Of a stretch of 64,000 nt of DNA, positions 54,896-64,000 are shown piece by piece. The DNA is from Doryteuthis pealeii (lineage: Eukaryota; Mollusca; Cephalopoda; Myopsida; Loliginidae). The notes under the pieces are model-generated. The model did not search any database and was not told the DNA's origin. It saw only the letters and a program-made list of their open reading frames with translations. A program made the translations under genes and the position numbers. The first letter of the stretch is position 1; every line of letters starts with the position of its first letter. Location of the stretch: contig CM042148.1 of assembly GCA_023376005.1 (NCBI GenBank), positions 67,888,665 through 67,952,664 on the forward strand, given 5' to 3'.

Positions 54896-57119
54896 ATATA
54901 ATATATAATATATATATATAATATAATATATATATATATATACTTTTGAAAAAGGTATGCCTCCAACTATTCTCCCTCCACAATAGCTAAATGGGTAGAC
55001 AGACTTGAGTTGTTAACCTTGATATGGCAACCGACTTAAAGAAAGAAACTCTAATCAAACAAGTTAAGTGCTTAAAATTGACGCCTTTTCAATCGTTCAC
55101 TTGCTTCGAAATAAATATTAGCTTTTGATAAAAAAATTATCGATGATTTTAAAAAGAAGAGAATGTAAATAAACAACGTTATATATCTTTTATCAGGAGA
55201 GTGGCTCAAGTTTATCGTATCTTATTAAAATGTTATTATAATATAGATCATCTATATCAGAATATTTCAATAAGTAATCTGATATTAAGCATGTTGGTGA
55301 CCTTAGTGTTGTGGTTGTTGATTTTTTCTTTTTTTCTTCTTTTTTTTTTTGGCATATGATATGAATTTCGAATTATGGCCTAAATGCAATTGCTAAAATC
55401 TGATTTGAAAATTGCAGAAATAATGATAAACTTCGAATCGTTCAGTGACCGCTCCTCTTATGGAGTCTTACCACTTTACTTATCTTCATGGGAAAAAATC
55501 AAGTAACTAGATTATCGTAAGTCAGGTGTTGGGTTTTTGTTGTTTATTCAAGTCAATCTTTTTTTGTTTTTTTATTTGTTTTTGTTTTTTAGGAAAAAGA
55601 TGACAGGTGAACTGATAAACGTCACGAAATAACGTAATTCACGTGATTACAACCGAATTAAAGGGTGTATATTAACCAGGAAGTGCTTTTTATTTAAACT
55701 CAGATTTTTGCTCAAGATTTCAAAGAAGAAGTATAACAATGCTTGGCTTGGACTTTTACGTCCTGACAGTTTTATAATGCGGTAAGTTGATTGGAACTGA
55801 ACACTGTTCGATAGATAACTGGTTTAGAAGAATGAAAGGATTGTGATTGAGGGCAACTCGCTTTAAGCATGAATTCTTTTCGCTTGCCCAATACAATTGA
55901 ACTTTTTTGTGTCTAGTGTTGTCTAGGAATGATAAGATAGTCATTTTCTTGTCGATTTATTTTATTGTTTTCTAGAAACACGTATTCATTGTGTCAATTT
56001 GCAAATTTCATGGAACTAAAGTCTGACATTTTTTCGGGAGCATTCTTCCTTTTCTTTCTTTTTTTTTTTCCAGCGATGAAGATGAAGAAGATTTGAAATC
56101 TATGAATGACATTTACAAAATACATATGGGGTTAAGTTAAATTATGAGGCTATAAGTGGGTTTGGGTGTTTTTACAGGTTTAAAAGGTATACTGAATAAT
56201 TCTCGCAGCGTGTTCATCGCAGGGTTTTTTTTTAGCCCATACTTCTTTTTGGTCGTCGCGCTGAAAAAAGAGCATTCAAGAAACGAGAAAGGAACGAGAC
56301 AAAGACAAAGTGGCTTTAATGACTTAGGACTTTATTAACCCTGTATGTCGGCGTGGCAAGGGGATATCCCCATGGCCAGGAAAGCGACTACACTCAGTTG
56401 CGTGCCTAAATCCAAATGGCCAAAATATCCTTTTTTGGTGGTAGGGAGACAGTCCTTTTTGCCGGACATTGCGGCAGAGGGGTTCTTTCCGGTGAGGCCC
56501 ATAGGAGTGTTTGCTGTTTTTATTTTATTTTATTTTAATTTTATTCTTATCTTTGTTTTATTTTAATCCCACATACTTCAGATTTTTTTTAATTGTTGTG
56601 AGGTTTTAAGGGTCAAATAGAACAACAACGGGTAACGAAAAGTAAGAAAATGTTTACAGAAGTATGACAATAACAATAGATGAGATGTGAAATTACGTCC
56701 GACCGAACAGAGTATTGGCACTCGCATTGCTTGCTCCTAAGCACAATTATCCTGTTCATTTATAGTAATCTGTTACAGCATTCATTGATCCTTATAGGGT
56801 GTGTCACCCTATAACATTAATAATTCTCAAGTTTTACAATATTTCAAATATCTACCCTCTAGGTTTTCGGATATGTGGGCCGTCAAACAGTTAGCAGTGT
56901 CTGAAAATGGAATCAGTGAAAACAAAGTTTAAAATACAGCTAAGACAGTTTGCTTCCTTCCCAAAGATGAATCTACTCCTTATTATTAGCTATGGGTAAT
57001 AATAGTCCTAGTAGTTCTTTAGTTTTGGTAAAATGGCAATCTACCCTGGTCGTTAATACTAGGTTAGATTAGGGATCAATACGTTGCTTCTGGACATCAT
57101 GTAAACTAGTACAACTTTT

Positions 57120-57740
57120 ATGTTTCTTGAGAGATGCCGCCCTGCTCGGCTGGGGGCGTTAGAATGCACCGGACTGGACCTTCTGCAGAGGGGTAAGACT
57201 CACCCAATGGGGCCATCCTTTTGGCCGTGGTGTGGCGCACCGTGAATGCTTAAGGATAGAGCCCAGGTTGGAATGAGTTCCTGACAATGCAATACTCCAC
57301 TGTTGGTGCTATCTTGGGTTAGACGGGGCGGTCGGAGGGACCCCTCCAATCAATCGGCTGGTCACGTAAAAGCTCTAGCACCTATATGATTGCCCAACGC
57401 CTATTGCCTTATGGGAGCCCGCCAACACCCTTTTTATCAATGGGTGCTAGAGGCGGTGACTGAGGGTCTACATGTCCTTGGGAATGACGTTAACTCCTAT
57501 CGTGATGGTGAAGGTTTCCAGTTTTGAGGTTTTGGGGAATGTGGACACCCTTCATTCACGCATTGCTCCTGGTCAAGCTCTGACCGGAGTGGTATAACCA
57601 TGTTAGGGTCCCATCTATGGGTTTAAATAGAAAAATGTATTTATATAAAAAATTGTATTATCCATTAAGAATTGATTATTTCAAAAATTTATCGCCATTA
57701 AAAATGACCCACTGAGGTTGAATATGCCGTAAACAAACCA
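57120..57740 (+). repeat. Dispersed repeat R5, long copy, left arm
   Basis: It extends the family 5' to GAGATGCCGCCCTGCTCGG, and includes a possible GC-rich head (GCGTTAGAATGCACCGGACT). It ends GATATGCCGTAAACAAACC. Confidence 0.8.
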
Positions 57741-57847
57741 AACAAACAAAATCTTGGAGAGATGGGCTTCCAACTCACTGGGCACGATGTTATGAGGGGA
57801 ATTTCTCGTCGAGGCCAAGATTTAATAAGTATTTTAATTTAATAGTA

Positions 57848-58286
57848 CTCAGCAAATATATGCACCCCTCGGTGCTAGTAATTTAGTTTATATAATAATA
57901 AATATATTAATTAAGAAAGGCTGATGAACACTGAAATAAGAATGCAAGATTAAAAAGATTTAGAAAAGAGGGGGTATGATTGAAAAATAGAACAACTTTG
58001 GAACTAACTCTTCTATCTTTTACATTACTCCGTCTGTCTTTTGTTAAATTTTCCTAATTTTAATATTTAGTTAAAAATGGAAGTCAAGAATAATATTAAG
58101 TTATTTCTTCTTGTTATGGATTTCTTTTAAGATCTTAATTCCTGAGATATTTGCTCATACCCCCTCTGTTCTAAAATCTTTTTAATCTTGCATTCTTATT
58201 CAGTTTTCATCAGGCCTTTCTATTTAATATATTTTATTATATTAAAACTTAAATACTAGCACGCCGGAGGGTGCATATATTTCTAG
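57848..58286. mobile_element. Helitron-like copy cut by the palindrome centre
   Basis: Both outer ends are the same 3' terminus: hairpin plus CTAG (CTCAG at the left) pointing outward in opposite directions. The 175-base spacer between is internal Helitron-like sequence present once, and the 5' end is absent. Confidence 0.7.
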
Positions 58287-58384
58287 TACTATTAAAATTA
58301 AAATATACTTAATTAAATTCTTGCCTCGAAGAGAAATTCCCCCTTCATAACATCTCCCATGAGTTGTGAAGCCCCAATCTCTCC

Positions 58385-58995
58385 AAGATTTTGTTTGGTT
58401 TGGTTTGTTTTACGGCATATCAACCTACAGTGGGTCATTTAATGCGATACAAGTTTTGAAATAAATCAATTCTTAATGATAATACAATTTTTTTAATAAA
58501 TACATTTTTCTATTTAACCCATAGATGGGAACCTAAACAGGTATTACCACTCCGGGTCAGAGTTGACCAAGGAGCAATGGTGATGAAGGGTGTTCCACAT
58601 TCCCCAAACCTCCAAACTAGGAACCTTCACCATCGATAGGTTTAACGTCATTCCCAGGACATTGTAGACCCTCAGTCACCGCCTTCCCTAAGCACCCATA
58701 TGATAAGGGGTTGGGCTTGCCAATAAGGGAATAGGGTTGGGCAATCATATAAGGTGCAGAGCTGACGTGACCAGCCGATTGATTGGAGGGGGCCTCTCGA
58801 CCGCCCCGTCTAGCACAAAGATAGGACAAAGTGGAGTTAATTGGATGTCAGGAACTGCTTCATCCACCTGGGCGCTCTAATCCTTAAGCATCACGGTCGC
58901 CACCCACGCCTAAGGTGCCCCATTTGGGGGAGTCCTTACCGCCTCTGCAGAGTTGCAGTCGGTGCATTCTAACGCCCAGCCCGACAGGGCGGCAT
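58385..58995 (-). repeat. Dispersed repeat R5, right arm
   Basis: The mirror of 57120-57740, with scattered indels. Confidence 0.8.
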
Positions 58996-61334
58996 CTCTC
59001 GAAGAAACATAAAAGTTGTACTAGTTTAGCATGATGTCAGAAGCAAGCGTATGATCCCTAATCTCACCGTTTAAAAATTCGATCTAGTATTATTACGACC
59101 AGGGTAGATTGCATTTACAAAACTAAAGAACTAACTAGACTATTATTTACCCAATAGCTTATATAAGGAGTAGATTCATATCTTGTGGAGAAAGTGAATG
59201 CAAACTGTCTTAGCTGTATTTTAAACTTTTTTCACTGATTCCATTTTCAGCACCTGCTAATGGTTTGACGGCGCCCACATATCCGAAACCCTAGAGGGTA
59301 GATATTTGAATATATTGTAAACTGGAATTATTAATGTTATAGGTGAACACAACCCTATAGCAATGTAATGCGTCAACAAGTTACTATAATAATGAACAGG
59401 GATAATTGTGGCTTAGGAAGCAAGCCCAATGCGAGTGCCAATTAACTCTGTTCGTCGACCGTAATTTTCCACATCTCTCTATTGTAATTGTCTACTTCTG
59501 TTAATACATTTTTCTACTTTCGTTACCCCGTTGTTTTGTTCTTATTTGACGCCCTTAAACACCTCACAACAATTAAAAATATCTGAAGTATGTGGGGATT
59601 AAAATAAAACAAAGATTTAAAAATAAAATTAAAATAAAATAAATAAAAACAGCAAACTCCTATGGGGGACCTTCACCGGAAGACCCCCTCTGCGCAATGT
59701 CCGGCAAAAAGGACTGACTCCTACACCAAAAAGGATATTTTGGCCAAATTTGGATTTAGGCCGCAACTGAGTGTAGTCGCTTCACTGGCCAGGAGGAAAA
59801 AATATCCCCTTGCCACGGAACGACTATGACAGGGCTTAATAAAGCCTAAGTCATAAAGCCACCTTCTGTCCTTTGTCTCTTTCCTTTCTCGTTCTTTGAA
59901 TGCCTTCTTTTCAGCGGCGACGACCAAAAGATATGGGGCTGAAAAAAAACCCTGAGGAACACACGCTGCGGGAATATCATTCCTTTTAAACCTGTAAACA
60001 CCCAACCCACTTATAGCCGCATAATTTACTTAACCCCATAATGTATTTTTAAAATGTATTCAATAGACTTTCAAATCTTCTGTCATCTTCATCGCTGGAA
60101 AACAAAAAAGAAAGGAAGAAATGATCCGAAAAGAATGTCAGACTTTGTTCATGAAATTGAAATTTTACGAGCATGAATATCGTTTTCTAGAAAACCAACT
60201 AAAGAGTAATCGACGGAACGAGATAAATGGACTATCTATTCATCCTAACGACACACTAGACCACAAAGTTCATTGTTATTCGGGCAAGCGAACAGAATTC
60301 ATTGCTAAAGAGGCTTCCCTCAATCATCAATCCTTCATTTCTTACTAAACACAGTATCTAATCGAATCAGTGTTGAGTTCAATCAACTACCAGGCTGTAA
60401 TAAAACTGTCAGGAGTAAGTCCAAGCCAAGCCAATGTGATACTTCTTCTTTGAAATCTGGCAAAAAATCTGAGTTTAAAATAAAAGCACTTCCTGGGTTT
60501 AATATACACCGCTTTAATTCGCGGTTGTAATCACGTGATTACGTTATTTGTGACGTGTTATCAGTTCACCTGTCATCTTTCTACACCTAAAAAACGAAAA
60601 CCAATAATAACAAAAAAGATTGACTGATTAACCAAGAAAACCCAACACCTGACTTGAACGGGATAACTCTAGGTTACTTTTTTTTCCCATGGAAGAAGAT
60701 AAAGTGGTAGACCTCATAAGAGGAGGCGGCTGAAACGATTCTGAACGTTTATCATATATTGCTGCAGATCCAAAAGCCCCCGCCCCCCCCCCCCTCAGAT
60801 TTTAGCATTGCATTTGGCTAATGCAGAGAATTCATATCATGATGCAAAAAAAAAAGAAGAAAAAGAAAAGAATCAACACAACAACACAAGGCTCACCAAC
60901 ATGCATTAATATCAAGATACTTATTGAAATATCTAATATAAGGATTGATCTATATTAATAACATTTTATAAGAATAGATAAAACTTGGAGCACTCTCCTG
61001 ATAAAAAGATATATAATACGTTGTTTATTTACGATTCTCTTCTTTCTAAACATCATCGATAATTTTTTTTATGCAAAGTAATATTTATTTTCGAGCAAGT
61101 GAACGAGTGTTGAAAGAATAGGTCAATTAAGCTAACTTGTTTGAATTTAGAGTTTCTATTGGTCTTCTAGATGGTTTGACCATTAAAGTTAACTAACTCC
61201 ATCTGGTATTACCATGTTAGACTATGTGCTGGAGGGAGAATAGCTTGGATGCATACCTTTTATCAAGTCATATATATACATATTTATAAGTAGTATTTAG
61301 CATATATATACTAATTATATATAATATTACATGA

Positions 61335-61500
61335 GAGGATAGTGAGGGTTGGAGTAAACTCCGAACAGTAATGTGGATAAAAATAGAGGAAAAGGAGCAA
61401 AAAGAGCAACCTCAAAACAAGTAGTTGTAGGGAAGAATCATATTTTCGTCCTGCCGTCTGAGCAGGACTTATCAGCTTTTAGTATATTACATATATAATA
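61335..61500 (-). repeat. Hammerhead-bearing repeat, right arm
   Basis: The minus strand has AGCTGATAAGTCCTGC, a loop, GCAGGACGAAAATATGAT. Stem II is a perfect 7 bp here, while CTGATAA differs from the core by one base. Confidence 0.5.
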
Positions 61501-61520
61501 TTATAGATATTTAAAGCTAC

Positions 61521-61527
<7 letters not shown>

Positions 61528-61551
<24 letters not shown>

Positions 61552-61552
61552 T
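61528..61552. repeat. (GATA)n microsatellite
   Basis: About six GATA units. The mirror position (54700-54722) has CTAT units. Confidence 0.9.
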
Positions 61553-62489
61553 ATATACGTTTGGTGTATTTATAAAGGTAAATGAGTGCTCCAATTTCAT
61601 TCAATAGAGCATTTCATTAAGTTAGATTGAGGGGTAGCATAAACATGAATGTTCATACGGCGCGGTTGGTAACCTGTCAATCTTCTCTGGTGCCTGTGAC
61701 ATATTTAAAACACTGATACAGTTGACGCTAAGCCTGGTTGAGCTTCTTGCTAACGGCAATCGACAAACATTCCAATAGCGGAATGCTTAGAGTGTTGGTC
61801 AATTGTGAGAGGCTCATGTTCAGATATGTATTGAATGGAGCAATTAATGTGGTACAGAAAAGGCTTTAAAAATCGGCATTTTGCAGTTATAGTCTATTTC
61901 TGCCTACAGGCATCCTGTGTATACCTATGAGTTTCATCAAGACAGTCTTACTATATATATTGAGGCTATATAATGATACTACTATTTCTTGGGAGATCCT
62001 GAAACGGTCTTCGGTGATTCAGTTCTGTCGTCATGATCCTAGGGGGGTAATACGTGAACTGGAGGAAATTAGGTTGACCCGGTGGGACAATGGTGGTGGT
62101 TTGTGATGATGTTTCTCTGGGTGTTTTGTCACCAGTAAAATTCATACTTAGAGGGATCGACCGCCTTGCCTATTCGGCTGTAAGATTTTTGTAATTTTTT
62201 TATAGTTACTTACTAGACCTGTCATGTTTTTTTTGTTTTTAGTGTACTTCTAAACCTGTCATTATTCAGTGAACTATTTCCCTTATTCCTTCAGGTATTT
62301 CCCTTCCAAACGCTCAATGAAATTTCATCTTTTTTTAACATAGAATTCTTCAAACCCATACTATTACATATAAATAGGTGACATGTATTCAAACAAACTG
62401 AAGGAGAATCAATTAAGTTGCAAGCATGAATGGATGCTTATAACATAGGATTAGAATTTAACAGATATAGGTTAACATAACAGTTCAAA

Positions 62490-62757
62490 GGTTAATAGCT
62501 CAGATCGGTAAGAACGTTTGGCTAGGAAATCACAAGATTCCTATTCGATCCGGTCCTCGCCATCAGCGTATGAGTAGCACAGGGATCTGTGCGGACAAAG
62601 GATAAGGAGCTGGATGGTAGGTGTGGCGCTCCACATCTGATGCTAAAGCAAATCTCCGTTGGTCTCAGCGCTATTGAAAAAGGGGAATAGACTCCCTCGC
62701 TGACGTGTCTCTGATACCGATTTAGGCCGCCCGACGAAGTCTTTACTTTACTTAAAC
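62490..62757 (+). repeat. tRNA-derived SINE, family F1, right arm
   Basis: A full F1 copy with many single-base indels relative to the copies at 12432 and 53562, for example GCGGACAAAGGATAAGGAGC. Confidence 0.85.
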
Positions 62758-63103
62758 ATTGAGTAAATAATATCAGAGATGAAATTCTACTGTCTAACAG
62801 TTAAATGCATATAGTATGTATACTGTAGGAAGCCCTAATGAAATAAGAGTTAGTTCCCTTGAATTAAGTATAGGGACTGAATGGAACCCGGAAAGTGAGG
62901 TTTCTCAGTCACTTTTGGATTGGGGTTCGGGCTGGAGTGGACGCAGCTTACAACACGTAGTGACGCTCGTATAACGGTTCTATGTTTTAGGGTAGAGAGC
63001 AATTGTGGTGTAAATAAAAACTCTGTATAATATTTCCAAGCAACTGTATTGGGATGCTTGCACATTTAGTTCATTATGCAGGATCTTCCGTATTTTATCT
63101 GTA

Positions 63104-63738
63104 CTAGGCTATATGCCCCTTCGGGTGCAAGTAATTGGTGTAGGTTTTTGAATGTGAATAAATATATTGTATCAACATTTAGAAACGAATAACTGAGGGG
63201 GTTAATGAGATAGAACAACTAAACCTTCCATCATTTTCCATCACTCCCGTCTTTCATTTTTCCTAATTTATCTATTTAGTTAGATTATGAGTATTTAATA
63301 AAATTACAGTTCTTTTGTCTTTTTTATGGATTTTCTTTTTAAGATATTATCGCCCCTGAACGACATTTGCTCGAGTTGTAAGGAGAAACAAACATTCTAG
63401 AATCAATTAATCTAGGAAGCACTGATATTGGTATTAAAATCAATAATTTCTTAATATGCAGAATGATGCCAGATGTAGCCTTCTCGTGTCACACAACGCT
63501 GGTAACCGCAGTATTGTTATTGAATAATATCAATATACTATGCATCATGTTGTATATGTAGATAATATCCAGACAGTATTCAGATAACGGTAATAAGTAC
63601 CAGAATTTTTCAATATTGAGGTTTAGTAGAGATACAGTTTCACGGTGAAGATGACCGTCAATAACTAAGGAAATTGTGATGTGTTAGAGTAGTTGAATTA
63701 GGTAGCTATTTCGGTTAACACCGACTAATAGAGACACC
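63104..63738 (-). mobile_element. Helitron-like element, right arm
   Basis: CTAG at the low end with a CACCCGAAGGGG hairpin. The high end near 63738 matches the family start (GGTGTCTCTATTAG) poorly. It mirrors 52564-53238. Confidence 0.6.
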
Positions 63739-63750
63739 AATCATAGTTCC

Positions 63751-64000
63751 TCGAGCACGTACTTAATATGTTACGACGCGCTATTGAATTCAGAGGTATC
63801 AGCATATATAGGTGTTACATACGAGTAATATCACATAATCTGTACATCCTGTACAGATGAGGTCATGCATACGCACGAAATTTACAGCTGACTTGATAAG
63901 AAGTAAGCACAGAGAGAGTTAACTGGAGAAACGTGATGATTTACAGACGCCACTGCATATGATCACACAAGACGACTCCCATACTGCGTATTAGCGACCT
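63751..64000. other. Unmatched end of window
   Basis: No convincing mirror of 52300-52563 and no gene. The sequence looks unlike its surroundings (less AT-rich, few runs). Confidence 0.3.

Larger units (their letters stand above)
52564..63750. repeat. Imperfect palindrome of more than 11 kb
   Basis: Left and right halves are reverse complements with the same order of features. Paired points: 53351 with 62958, 56174 with 59995, 57121 with 59009, 57979 with 58155. The spacer is about 175 bases (57980-58154). The coordinate sums drift from 116130 near the centre to 116340 at the edge because of many 1-3 base indels. Mirrored pairs of Helitron-like, SINE F1, R5 and ribozyme repeats confirm it. 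Confidence 0.93.

Overview
The window is animal (metazoan) nuclear DNA. It is AT-rich and intron-bearing, with GT-AG splice sites, long (TA)n, (CA)n and (GAAA)n runs, several tRNA-derived SINE families, non-LTR and Penelope-like retroelements, Tc1/mariner and Helitron-like DNA transposons, and a short TTAGGG-type tract. The mix suits an invertebrate, perhaps a lophotrochozoan such as a mollusc, but nothing here fixes the species.

Only one host gene can be defended. A trypsin-fold (S1) serine protease lies on the minus strand from 29912 (ATG) to 9286 (stop). Its six exons join in frame into a secreted protein of 258 residues with an intact His/Asp/Ser triad. Two features are unusual: His instead of Arg/Lys at the zymogen cleavage site, and Thr at the position that is Asp in trypsin. 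A TATA box lies about 47 bases upstream of the ATG. The five introns (about 0.7 to 8 kb) are packed with repeats.

Region by region. 1-9200: LINE fragments (one carrying a solo LTR), SINEs, and a tandem dimer of a tRNA-headed repeat, each copy ending in a hammerhead-ribozyme fold. 9286-29912: the protease gene, with SINEs, Helitron-like copies, ribozyme-bearing palindromes, a 70-bp minisatellite and a LINE tail in its introns. 30400-33300: nested duplicated repeats, an inverted repeat around TTAGGG units, and the GIY-YIG endonuclease end of a Penelope-like element. 33557-44300: a broken Tc1-like transposase whose last codons plus following DNA have been amplified into about 57 tandem copies of a 178-bp satellite, with a 13-monomer higher-order period. 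44330-49000: a second broken Tc1 transposase, a ribozyme-bearing inverted-repeat element, a possible small terminal exon, a triplicated 182-bp repeat and a decayed Penelope endonuclease. 49500-51750: TG/TA-rich simple sequence. 52564-63750: an imperfect palindrome more than 11 kb long, full of small indels and centred inside a Helitron-like copy. It is either a recent inverted duplication or, quite plausibly, an uncorrected fold-back long-read artefact.

The recurrent theme is the hammerhead-ribozyme core (CTGANGA, stem II, GAAA, short stem III, then a UH cleavage position). It appears in at least six unrelated-looking repeats, often as inverted pairs flanked by (TA)n. This resembles ribozyme-bearing Penelope-like elements and retrozymes of animals. 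The tRNA-headed tandem form at 5858-6345 is the best candidate for something not yet described.
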